A DNA stretch of 33,218 bases from Candidatus Neomicrothrix sp. (GTDB lineage Bacteria > Actinomycetota > Acidimicrobiia > Acidimicrobiales > Aldehydirespiratoraceae), in NCBI GenBank assembly GCA_017852795.1, contig JAFMKU010000020.1, positions 1 through 33,218 of the forward strand, in the 5' to 3' direction. Under the pieces are notes generated by a model, which saw only the letters and a program-made list of their open reading frames with translations, was not told where the DNA came from and made no database searches. Both the position numbers and the translations under genes were made by a program. This document shows positions 1-8,647 of the stretch, in pieces. Position 1 is the first letter of the stretch; each line of letters opens with the position of its first letter.

Positions 1-88
1 AGGCGGGGGTTGGGCGTAGACTTTCGCTCACAGTGACGAGAGAGTTCCGCCCGCTGTACCCCCTTCCCAGCTGATTCGAGTCAATGTA

Positions 89-1138
89 ATGCTGTTAGAT
101 ACGGTTCTTTCGAGCTTCGGTGCGGTTATCGGCCGGGACATGGCTGTCGACTTGGGCACCGCCAACACCTTGGTGTACGTCCGCGGTGAAGGCATCGTTT
201 TGAACGAGCCGTCGGTGGTTGCCATCAACACCCACGACGGTCGACCGTTAGCGGTTGGGGTGGAAGCGAAGCGCATGATCGGTCGGACCCCGTCCAACAT
301 TCAGGCCATTCGGCCGTTGAAAGACGGTGTGATCGCCGATTTTGAGATCTGCGAAAAGATGCTCCGCTATTTCATCCAGAAGGTACATCAACGGCGCTGG
401 GCTAAGCCCCGCATGGTGATTGCGGTTCCGTCTGGGATTACCGGGGTTGAACAGCGAGCCGTTCAGGAAGCCGCCGAGTTCGCGGGTGCCCGCAAACCGG
501 CCTACATCATCGAGGAGCCGATGGCTGCAGCGATCGGGGCGGGTTTGCCTGTCCAGCAGCCAACCGGAAACATGATCGTTGACATTGGTGGCGGCACTAC
601 TGAAGTCGCGGTGATTTCATTGGGTGGCGTGGTTGCCAGCCAGTCGGCCCGGGTGGGTGGCGACGAACTCGACGACGCGATCATTCAGTACGTCAAAAAG
701 GAGTTCAGTCTGGGTCTGGGTGAACGGACCGCAGAAGAAATCAAGTTGCAGCTGGGTTCGGCCTACCCGCAGGAACGAGAGCTGCGGGCCGAGATTCGAG
801 GTCGGGACGTCGTATCGGGCCTGCCTCGGACCATCGTGGTGTCCACCGCTGACATTCGTGAAGCCATTGAAGAACCGGTCGCGGCGATCTGTGACGCGGT
901 CAAATCGACGTTGGACAAGACGCCACCCGAACTGGCCGCCGACATCATGGACAGCGGGATCACTCTGGCTGGTGGCGGATCGTTGCTCACAGGAATCGAC
1001 ACTCGGCTCAATCAGGAAACCGGTATGCCGATCAAGCTCGCACCGAACCCGCTGTTCGCAGTAGCGATCGGTTCGGGACAGGTTCTTGAAGAGTTCGAAG
1101 CGTTGCGCGGCGTTGTGCTGAGCTCGGGCGATCTCTAA
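89..1138 (+). CDS. mreB: Rod shape-determining protein MreB (actin-like)
   Basis: Protein contains AVDLGTANTLVYV, IVDIGGGTTEVAVISLGG and ITLAGGGSLLTGID actin-fold motifs; followed by mreC, mreD, PBP2 and rodA. Confidence 0.97.
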   Translation: MLLDTVLSSFGAVIGRDMAVDLGTANTLVYVRGEGIVLNEPSVVAINTHDGRPLAVGVEAKRMIGRTPSNIQAIRPLKDGVIADFEICEKMLRYFIQKVHQRRWAKPRMVIAVPSGITGVEQRAVQEAAEFAGARKPAYIIEEPMAAAIGAGLPVQQPTGNMIVDIGGGTTEVAVISLGGVVASQSARVGGDELDDAIIQYVKKEFSLGLGERTAEEIKLQLGSAYPQERELRAEIRGRDVVSGLPRTIVVSTADIREAIEEPVAAICDAVKSTLDKTPPELAADIMDSGITLAGGGSLLTGIDTRLNQETGMPIKLAPNPLFAVAIGSGQVLEEFEALRGVVLSSGDL

Positions 1139-1148
1139 GCGGTTCACG

Positions 1149-2066
1149 ATGGCGCCCTCCCGAGGCTTTGCGCCGCCTCGTCGGCGAATCTTGTTGCTGG
1201 TCCTTTGTGGCTTCACGCTTTTGACTTTGGACCTGAGCCGGTTCGGCCCGATCGGTTCGGCCCAGTCGCTGGTCCGCGACCTGCTCCACCCGGTGGTCGA
1301 AGTGGCGGGCGCGATCGTAAGCCCGTTTGCTAACGCCTGGAACGCCGTGTTCGACTACGACGACCTCGAGACGCAGAATCGAGCTCTCCAAGCCGAACTT
1401 GACCAGCTGCGTGGGACTGCGCTGGAAGTTGATGCCGAACGGGAAGCGTTTCGACGGCTGTTAGCCGCGACCGAAATCCCGTACCTCGGCGAAGTTGAGC
1501 GGGTAACTGCGATGGTGGTTCGGCGTGGAATCGGAAACTTTGACGATGACGTGATCACGATCGACAAGGGGTCCACCAGCGGGATCACGACCGGGATGGC
1601 CGTGGTCACCGGGGCCGGGATGGTAGGCCGAGTTGATCGAGTTGATTCGACGACGGCCACGGTTCAGTTGCTCAGCGACTCGTCGATGGTGGTTGGGGTT
1701 CGGTTGACCGATAACGACGAGATCGGGTTGGGAAGCACGATTCCTAACGAACCGCGAGTGTTTCGTATCGACCGAGGTTTGGACTGGCCGCTCGATGGTG
1801 ACCTTTCGGTGCTGCCGGCCGTTGGAACACCGGTCGTAACTGCGGGAAGTAGCCGATATCCGGCCGAGATCCCGATCGGGCGCATTTCGGCGGTGGAGTC
1901 GGCTGATGATGACCGGTCGATGATTGTGCTGGTTGAGATGGCTAACGATGTCACCGACCTGAGTTACGTGACGGTTCTGTTGGCGGAGGGAATGTCGCAA
2001 ATTTCGTCGGAGGTGGTCGTCCCGAGTACGTCCACCGCGCCGGCTGCCGATGCAGGAGAGGGCTAA
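1149..2066 (+). CDS. mreC: Rod shape-determining protein MreC
   Basis: N-terminal TM, coiled coil (LETQNRALQAELDQLR), MreC-type beta domain (GITTGMAVVTGAGMVGRVDRV); position between mreB and mreD. Confidence 0.93.
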   Translation: MAPSRGFAPPRRRILLLVLCGFTLLTLDLSRFGPIGSAQSLVRDLLHPVVEVAGAIVSPFANAWNAVFDYDDLETQNRALQAELDQLRGTALEVDAEREAFRRLLAATEIPYLGEVERVTAMVVRRGIGNFDDDVITIDKGSTSGITTGMAVVTGAGMVGRVDRVDSTTATVQLLSDSSMVVGVRLTDNDEIGLGSTIPNEPRVFRIDRGLDWPLDGDLSVLPAVGTPVVTAGSSRYPAEIPIGRISAVESADDDRSMIVLVEMANDVTDLSYVTVLLAEGMSQISSEVVVPSTSTAPAADAGEG

Positions 2067-2569
2067 TGACGGCGGTCCCTGTCCCGATGCGACTAGCCAT
2101 CGTCTTGGTTGTTGGGTTGACGGTTCAACTGACGGTGTTTGTTGATGTTCGGGTAGCGGGTGTCGCCCCCGAACTGCTGGCGTTGGTGGCGGTTTCTGCC
2201 GGTTTTGTTGCCGGGCCACAGCGAGGGCCGGTAGTCGGTTTTCTTTCGGGGCTCCTGTGGGATGTGTACCTTCCGACGCCACTGGGGGTCGCGGCGGTGG
2301 TGTTCGCCAGCGTTGCCTACGGGGTAGCGATGTTTAGCGAAGGGTTGTTTCGCGACAGCCGAGCCCAGATGGCTGCGATCCTCGGGTTGGCCAGCACCGT
2401 CTGTGTGATCGGCTATGCCCTGCTGGGTTCGATCGTGGGTGGGTCAGGGCTGCTGTCCTTCGGGTTGTTGGGTATCGCTGTGGTGGTTGGTCTGGTCAAC
2501 GCGTTGTTGTCGCCGATCGCCGCGCTGATGGTGGCGTGGGCGTTGGACGGAGAGGCCCAATTCCGGTGA
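2066..2569 (+). CDS. mreD: Rod shape-determining protein MreD
   Basis: Small multi-TM hydrophobic protein with GFLSGLLWDVYLPTPLG motif; TAATG overlap with mreC stop. Confidence 0.88.
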   Translation: MTAVPVPMRLAIVLVVGLTVQLTVFVDVRVAGVAPELLALVAVSAGFVAGPQRGPVVGFLSGLLWDVYLPTPLGVAAVVFASVAYGVAMFSEGLFRDSRAQMAAILGLASTVCVIGYALLGSIVGGSGLLSFGLLGIAVVVGLVNALLSPIAALMVAWALDGEAQFR

Positions 2570-4653
2570 ACACAAATCCGGTCCGGATGCAGATGTTTGC
2601 CTTTGTGGCGTTCGTGCTGTTTGGAGGGTTGATCGCTCGCCTGTGGTTTCTTCAGGGCATTGAGAGCCGTCGTGAAGAGTTTCAGGCCCAGGCTGAAACC
2701 AACGTGTTGGAAGTGGTGTTTGAAGAAGCACCGAGGGGTCGAATCCTCGACCGGAACGGCCGGGTGATTGTCGACAACGAAATCATCGAGGTGGTGACCC
2801 TTGATCGGGCATCGATCGACGAATACGAATCAGACATGGGGGTCGAGGCGCGCAAAGCGCTGCTGTTGCAGTTGGCGGTGGCAATCAGCCGGTCGGGCCG
2901 GCTCACGAAGGTGAGCGACATCGAGGCCCGCCTCGGAGATCTTTCCTACGGACCCCTCGAACGGGTTCCGGTCGCGGTTGACGTGGACCCAGACCTGCTC
3001 GTGTTTCTTGGTGAACGCACCGATCAGTTTCCTGGGGTCGCTGTCGAGCAACGCACCGTGCGGAGCTACCCCTACGGTTCGTTGGCCGCCCACCTGCTTG
3101 GTTACGTCGGGCCGATCACCCGCGAAGAATACGATCAGGCCCAAGCCGATATCGACCCGTCGAACGCCGACGCCAAGACGTACCAACTCAACCACGAGAT
3201 CGGAAAAACCGGTATTGAGCGGACCTTTGAGAACGAACTGCGGGGTATCCCCGGGATTCGCTACTTAGAAGTCGACCGTACCGGCAAGGTGATCGACGAA
3301 CGTCAGGACCGGTATCGGGCACCGACCCCAGGCAACGATGTCTGGTTGACCATCGACCTTGACTTGCAGGCGCTAGCAGAGCAGCAACTCGCCAACACTC
3401 TTGAACAGGCCCGGCAGCGAGACCCGGTGGCTGGTGAACCCCCGATCGTGGCGGTGGCCGGGAGTATGGTCGCGGTTGACCCGGCCACCGGTGACGTCCT
3501 GGTGATGGCCTCGCTGCCGACCTACGAACCGAAAGATTTCGTCAACGGCATCAGCACTACCCAGTTCGAGCAACTCACCGCCCCCGAGAATTTCTCGCCG
3601 GTGCTGAACCGAGCCATTCAGGGAACGTACGCCCCCGGTTCGACGTTCAAGGCGGTTACTTCGCTGGCCGCACTGGAAGAGGGTGTGCTGGGTCCCAACG
3701 GCATCCGCGAACCGTTCCAGTACTACCGGGACACCGGCACGTACATCTATTCCAACTGTTTCGAGGAGTCCGATACCTGCTCGTTTGGTAGCCCGTTCGA
3801 AGGTGTACGAGATGTGGACCTGGCGCAGGCCATCACGGTGTCGAGCGACACTTACTATTACGAGATTGGGGGTGAGGGCTTCTGGAGGCTTTCAAGTGAC
3901 CCCGATGAGGAAGGCAACCGGCCCGATGAGGGGATCCAGAAATGGGCTCGGCGCCTCGGGTTGGGGGCGACAACTGGTATTCAGTTGCCTTACGAGCGCT
4001 CCGGGGTGGTTCCGGACCGCGACTATTACGACCTGCAGTTCGCCAACGGGGTGTTCGCGATCGACGGAGACAGCTGGCCGGCCGGGTCGACGATCAATCT
4101 GTCGATCGGTCAAGGTGAACTGTTGGTGACCCCCCTGCAACTGGCCGAGGTGTATTCGATTTTTGCCAACGGTGGGACGGTCCATCAGCCCAACGTGGTG
4201 TCGAAAGTCACTGACCGAACCGGCAACGACGTTCGGGTGTACGCCCCTCGGGTACTGCGTGAATTGGCGATTCCGGCGGAGTATCTGGCTCCGATCGAAA
4301 AGGGGCTTCTGGGGGTGACGATGCAACCCGGAGGTACCGCCTACCGAGCGTTCAACGAGGCCGATTTCAACATTTGGAACTGGCCGGTCGCCGGCAAGAC
4401 CGGAACTGCCCAAGTTCGCGACAAAGCGGATACGTCGTTGTTCGCGGCGTACGGGCCGGTGATTGACGGTGGGGCCCCGCCCGAAATTGCCATAGCCGCA
4501 ATTCTCGAAGAATCAGGGTTTGGTAGCACGGCGGCTGCACCGGCGGTTGCTGGTGTCTTGGAACGTGTTGCTTCGGGGACGGTCCCGACAGCCCAGCCAG
4601 TTACCGGTTATCAGATCTCCGCTGATGCAGACCCGGCCGAGGCGGCGCAATGA
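2566..4653 (+). CDS. mrdA: Penicillin-binding protein 2 (elongasome transpeptidase)
   Basis: Catalytic motifs STFK (APGSTFKAV), SSD (VSSDTYYYE) and KTGT (AGKTGTAQV). GTG start at 2566 overlaps the mreD stop (GTGA); the ORF track's 2536 start is less likely. Confidence 0.93.
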   Translation: MNTNPVRMQMFAFVAFVLFGGLIARLWFLQGIESRREEFQAQAETNVLEVVFEEAPRGRILDRNGRVIVDNEIIEVVTLDRASIDEYESDMGVEARKALLLQLAVAISRSGRLTKVSDIEARLGDLSYGPLERVPVAVDVDPDLLVFLGERTDQFPGVAVEQRTVRSYPYGSLAAHLLGYVGPITREEYDQAQADIDPSNADAKTYQLNHEIGKTGIERTFENELRGIPGIRYLEVDRTGKVIDERQDRYRAPTPGNDVWLTIDLDLQALAEQQLANTLEQARQRDPVAGEPPIVAVAGSMVAVDPATGDVLVMASLPTYEPKDFVNGISTTQFEQLTAPENFSPVLNRAIQGTYAPGSTFKAVTSLAALEEGVLGPNGIREPFQYYRDTGTYIYSNCFEESDTCSFGSPFEGVRDVDLAQAITVSSDTYYYEIGGEGFWRLSSDPDEEGNRPDEGIQKWARRLGLGATTGIQLPYERSGVVPDRDYYDLQFANGVFAIDGDSWPAGSTINLSIGQGELLVTPLQLAEVYSIFANGGTVHQPNVVSKVTDRTGNDVRVYAPRVLRELAIPAEYLAPIEKGLLGVTMQPGGTAYRAFNEADFNIWNWPVAGKTGTAQVRDKADTSLFAAYGPVIDGGAPPEIAIAAILEESGFGSTAAAPAVAGVLERVASGTVPTAQPVTGYQISADADPAEAAQ

Positions 4654-4702
4654 TCCGGCAAGCTGGGTGGGTACGGTCGTCAGGTTCGGGAGGTGATCGC
4701 CG

Positions 4703-5869
4703 GTGACCGGGATGCTGCAACCGAAAGGCGAACTGCGCGATGAAGGCGTGCAGTGGCGGTTCGTTTTTGATCCGGTACTGATCCTTTCCACGTTCGCCAT
4801 CATCGGCATCGGTGCGTTGCTGGTCTATTCGGCGACCCGGGGGCCAGCCACCGAGTTTCTTCCTGCGAACCGTTCGTTCTTGTACCGGCAGATCGCCTAC
4901 GCCGTGGTTGGGGTGCCGGCCGCGGTTGCCGCGGCGACGTTCAGCGTTCGCAGGATCCGGGAACTGAGCTGGTTCGGATATGCGGGTTTGACGTTGTTGC
5001 TGCTGGGGATTCTGCTGTTTGGGGCGGTTCGCAAAGGGGCTCAGTCTTGGTTTGAGCTGGGGAGTTTCACGATCCAGCCTTCCGAACCGGGCAAAGTGGT
5101 GGTGATCTTGTTGCTGGCCGCGGTGCTTTCGCAGGCAACGGTAGCGATACGCGAGGTAGCCATCGCGCTCGTTTTGGCCGGCGTTCCAATGGTGTTGATT
5201 CTTGCTCAACCCGACTTAGGAACGGTGCTGGTGTACATCTTCATCACCGCGTCGATGATTCTGGTCAGCAACGCCTCATCGCGGGTGATTGTGTTCCTGA
5301 GCCTGCTTTCGGTTTCGGCAGTCACACTGATTTTCCGGTCCGGGATGCTCCAAACCTTCCAAAAAGATCGCCTCACCGTGTTCTTGCTCAACGACGAGGC
5401 AGTGGCCGAACTCGGACCGGCCGCCGAACGCGTGGCGTACAACGCAAAACAGGCACAGATCGCGATCGGTAACGGCGGGATTCGTGGCACCGGATTGTTC
5501 CAAGGAACCCAAACGGGGTCGAACCTGGTTCCTGAACAGCACCACGACTTCATTTTTTCGGTGGCGGGCGAAGAGTTAGGCTTTCTCGGAGCTGGGCTGC
5601 TGTTGACGTTGTTTTCCCTGTTGGTGATCCGGATGTGGCGGGCCGCGGTCTGGGCGTCGGACGAGTTTGACCGTCTGGTCGCGGTGGGGGTGATGGCCAT
5701 GTTCGTCTATCAGGTCTTCCAATCGGTCGGAATGACGATGGGGATGATGCCGGTTACCGGGATTCCGTTGCCGCTGGTGTCCTACGGTGGTTCATCGATG
5801 GTGACGTCGCTGGTTGCTCTCGGTCTGGTGCACGGCATTTACCAACGGCGCTACGAATACAGTCGCTGA
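4703..5869 (+). CDS. rodA: RodA/FtsW-family SEDS peptidoglycan polymerase
   Basis: Multi-TM SEDS protein with AQPDLGTVLVYIF, EQHHDFIFSVAGEELGFLGA and MMPVTGIPLPLVSYGGSSM; adjacent to PBP2. Confidence 0.95.
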   Translation: MTGMLQPKGELRDEGVQWRFVFDPVLILSTFAIIGIGALLVYSATRGPATEFLPANRSFLYRQIAYAVVGVPAAVAAATFSVRRIRELSWFGYAGLTLLLLGILLFGAVRKGAQSWFELGSFTIQPSEPGKVVVILLLAAVLSQATVAIREVAIALVLAGVPMVLILAQPDLGTVLVYIFITASMILVSNASSRVIVFLSLLSVSAVTLIFRSGMLQTFQKDRLTVFLLNDEAVAELGPAAERVAYNAKQAQIAIGNGGIRGTGLFQGTQTGSNLVPEQHHDFIFSVAGEELGFLGAGLLLTLFSLLVIRMWRAAVWASDEFDRLVAVGVMAMFVYQVFQSVGMTMGMMPVTGIPLPLVSYGGSSMVTSLVALGLVHGIYQRRYEYSR

Positions 5870-5903
5870 CCGGGGGATTCGCGGCTCAGGCCGGGTCCGC
5901 CGA

Positions 5904-5909
5904 TAGCCT
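5904..5909 (+). promoter_or_regulatory. Candidate -10 element (TAGCCT) for leaderless transcription of the radical SAM gene
   Basis: TAGCCT-N6-ATG (5916); no Shine-Dalgarno between them. Confidence 0.5.
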
Positions 5910-5915
5910 GCAAAG

Positions 5916-7901
5916 ATGCAAAGCGGCGACAAATACGGAGGAGGCGGGTCGTTGTGGCCACGTCTTGAGCCTCTGCTGCCGCAGGTGCAGAAACCAGCCC
6001 GTTACATCGGCTGTGAGGACGGGATGCAAGTACCCGAGCACGGACCGGCGATCGTGTCCTGGCTATTGACCTACCCCGACACCTACGAGATCGGGCTTCC
6101 GAATCAGGGTCTGCAGATCCTCTACGAGATTCTCAACGAACGCAGCGATGCCGCCGCTGAACGGAGCTACGCCCCGTGGACGGACCTTGAGGCGTTGATG
6201 CGCCGGGATCGGCTCCCGCTGTTTTCGGTGGACACCCATCGAGCGGCCGGCGAGTTCGACATTTTGGCGTTCAACCTCAGCGCCGAATTGACCTACACCA
6301 ACTTGGTCAACTGCATCGACTTGGCTGGGGTGCCGATCCACAGCGCGAGCCGTTGCGACGCTGACCCGCTGGTTGGGGTGGGCGGGCATTGCACCTACAA
6401 CCCGGAACCGATCGCAGATTTTGTCGATTTCGTGGTGCTAGGCGACGGCGAAGAAGTGGTTGGTGAGATCACCGATGTGGTCCGTGAATGGAAACGGGCC
6501 GGCAAAAACAGCGGGACTCGCGAAGGGCTACTTCGAGAACTTTCCAAAGTTCCGGGCGTGTATGTGCCGTCCATGTACGAGGTGGACTACGACGGTCCAG
6601 CGCTGGCGGAGGTTCGTCCTCGATACGCCGATGTTCCGGCTCAGGTCGAGAAGCGAACGGTTGCCGACCTTGCGGAATGGCCGTACCCGAAACGCCAACT
6701 GGTGCCGTTGACCGAAGTGGTGCACGACCGATTGGCGGTTGAAGTCTTTCGTGGCTGCACCCGTGGCTGTCGTTTTTGTCAAGCCGGGATGATCACCCGA
6801 CCGGTGCGTGAACGACCCGCGGAACAGGTTTCTTCGATGATCCAGCAGGGTCTGCGACGCACCGGATACGACGAGGTCAGCCTGACGTCGCTTTCGACCG
6901 CTGATTTTTCTGGAATCGAGCAGGTCATTTCAGACACGGTCAGCGATACCGGGGTCGGTCAGGTTTCGGTAGCGCTACCGAGTTTGCGGGTGGATGCGTT
7001 CACGGTCGGTATCGCGGCGCAGGTCCAGCGAGCCCGACGCACCGGGCTGACGTTCGCACCCGAAGCCGGCACGTGGCGGATGCGCCAGGTGATCAACAAG
7101 CTCATCAGCGACGACGATCTTTTCGGCGCGGTGGACAGTGCCTACAGTCAGGGTTGGCGCCGAATGAAGCTCTACTTCCTGACTGGTCTGCCTACCGAAA
7201 CCGACGAAGACACGCTGGGTATTGCCGAGCTGGGTCGTCGATGTGTCGAAATTGGGCGCGAATATCACCGGTCGCCGGCGGTGACCGTCTCGGTCGGAGG
7301 GTTTGTTCCAAAACCGTTTACCCCGTTTCAGTGGTTTGGGCAGAACACCGAACCGGAACTGCGGCGAAAGATTGAGCTGCTCAAAAACGATCTGCGGGGC
7401 ACTAAAGGTGTCCAGCTCAAATGGCACGACTCTCGTGCGTCGCTCGCCGAAGGCATTACCAGCCGCGGTGATCGACGTTTGGGGGCAGTTATTGAATACG
7501 TGTGGCGTCACGGCGGCACGTTTCAGGAGTGGTCCGAACACTTCTCGGTTGATCTCTGGTTGGAAGCCATGGCGGCCAACGGTCTTGAGGTCGAGTGGTA
7601 TGTGTATCGGCACCGCACGCAAGATGAGGTGCTCCCTTGGGACCACCTCTCGGCAGGACTGCACAAGGATTTCTTGTGGCAGGACTGGCGCGATGCACTC
7701 GAGGAACTTGGCCTTGAGGATTGCCGGTGGACACCGTGCTACGACTGCGGAGCATGCACCGGTTATGGGATCGAACATGTGGTCGCTTCGGCCACGCCAC
7801 CCGCGGGTGGGAGCCAAGGAACAGGGAAGTCCGCTTCTCTGACTGGTTCGGTTCCAGTTCTGTTGCAACCCCGGCAATCGGTCGAGGTCGGACAGCCATG
7901 A
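5916..7901 (+). CDS. B12-binding/radical SAM family protein (TIGR03960-like)
   Basis: Radical SAM CX3CX2C (FRGCTRGCRFCQAGM), YFLTGLPTETDED; C-terminal cysteine cluster CRWTPCYDCGACTGYG; followed by its usual DUF2344 partner. Confidence 0.88.
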   Translation: MQSGDKYGGGGSLWPRLEPLLPQVQKPARYIGCEDGMQVPEHGPAIVSWLLTYPDTYEIGLPNQGLQILYEILNERSDAAAERSYAPWTDLEALMRRDRLPLFSVDTHRAAGEFDILAFNLSAELTYTNLVNCIDLAGVPIHSASRCDADPLVGVGGHCTYNPEPIADFVDFVVLGDGEEVVGEITDVVREWKRAGKNSGTREGLLRELSKVPGVYVPSMYEVDYDGPALAEVRPRYADVPAQVEKRTVADLAEWPYPKRQLVPLTEVVHDRLAVEVFRGCTRGCRFCQAGMITRPVRERPAEQVSSMIQQGLRRTGYDEVSLTSLSTADFSGIEQVISDTVSDTGVGQVSVALPSLRVDAFTVGIAAQVQRARRTGLTFAPEAGTWRMRQVINKLISDDDLFGAVDSAYSQGWRRMKLYFLTGLPTETDEDTLGIAELGRRCVEIGREYHRSPAVTVSVGGFVPKPFTPFQWFGQNTEPELRRKIELLKNDLRGTKGVQLKWHDSRASLAEGITSRGDRRLGAVIEYVWRHGGTFQEWSEHFSVDLWLEAMAANGLEVEWYVYRHRTQDEVLPWDHLSAGLHKDFLWQDWRDALEELGLEDCRWTPCYDCGACTGYGIEHVVASATPPAGGSQGTGKSASLTGSVPVLLQPRQSVEVGQP

Positions 7902-8611
7902 GGCTTCGGATCCGCTTCAGCAAGCACGGCAAGGTTCGGTTCACGTCGCATCTCGACGTGGCACGAATCTGGGAACGTGCGCTGCGGCGAGCTGAACTTC
8001 CTGTGGCCTACAGCGAGGGCTTTTCGCCTCGTCCCCGGCTTTCGTTCGGACTTGCCTTGTCGACTGGGCACGAGTCCAACGAGGAATACCTCGACGTTGA
8101 ACTCGACCCGGAGCGACAACTGGAAGCTGATCTGGAGTCGCTACCTGAAGCGCTTTCGGCTTGCCTTCCCGTAGGTATGACCGCGACCGGAGTTGTCGTT
8201 ATCGACCGCCAGTCGCCGTCCTTGCAACAGGCAGTTACGAGTTGTACTTGGCAGATCGACGTTGAACCGGTCGACCTCGAAGTGGCCAACGCTGCGGTTA
8301 CGCAGGCGCTGGCCGCTGAACAAATCGTGGTCACCCGGGAGCGCAAAGGCAAAGAGGTCACCGATGACCTTCGACCCCTCGTGCTTGCATTGACCGTAGA
8401 TCAGCCGCTTGAAGACGGTGTTCGGTTGATCGCCGAACTCGGGACACAACCTCGATCGTTGAGGGTTTCCGAGCTGCTTTCAGCCTTACAGCCACCTCTC
8501 GTTGAGTTGAGAGTGGTCCGGCTTCACCAATGGATATCCAATGATGTAGGCGAGCGGTTCGACCCGATGAGTGTCGCTCCGGCCGCCGCCGAACCGGTAG
8601 GTGTTTCATGA
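7898..8611 (+). CDS. DUF2344 / TIGR03936-family protein
   Basis: MRLRIRFSKHGKVRFTSHLDVARIWERALRRAELPVAYSEGFSPRPRLSFG is typical of the family; ATGA overlap with the upstream radical SAM gene (start 7898). Confidence 0.85.
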   Translation: MRLRIRFSKHGKVRFTSHLDVARIWERALRRAELPVAYSEGFSPRPRLSFGLALSTGHESNEEYLDVELDPERQLEADLESLPEALSACLPVGMTATGVVVIDRQSPSLQQAVTSCTWQIDVEPVDLEVANAAVTQALAAEQIVVTRERKGKEVTDDLRPLVLALTVDQPLEDGVRLIAELGTQPRSLRVSELLSALQPPLVELRVVRLHQWISNDVGERFDPMSVAPAAAEPVGVS

Positions 8612-8647
8612 CCTGCACCGGTTCCTACGAACTGAAAGAGAACGCTT

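Noticed and set aside
617-1216. Long antisense ORFs such as 617-1216, 1461-2282, 6975-7877, 17025-17825 and 19318-20199
   Set aside because: Each lies opposite a confidently identified core gene; their composition looks like codon-bias shadow of a high-GC genome and I recognise no domain in them.
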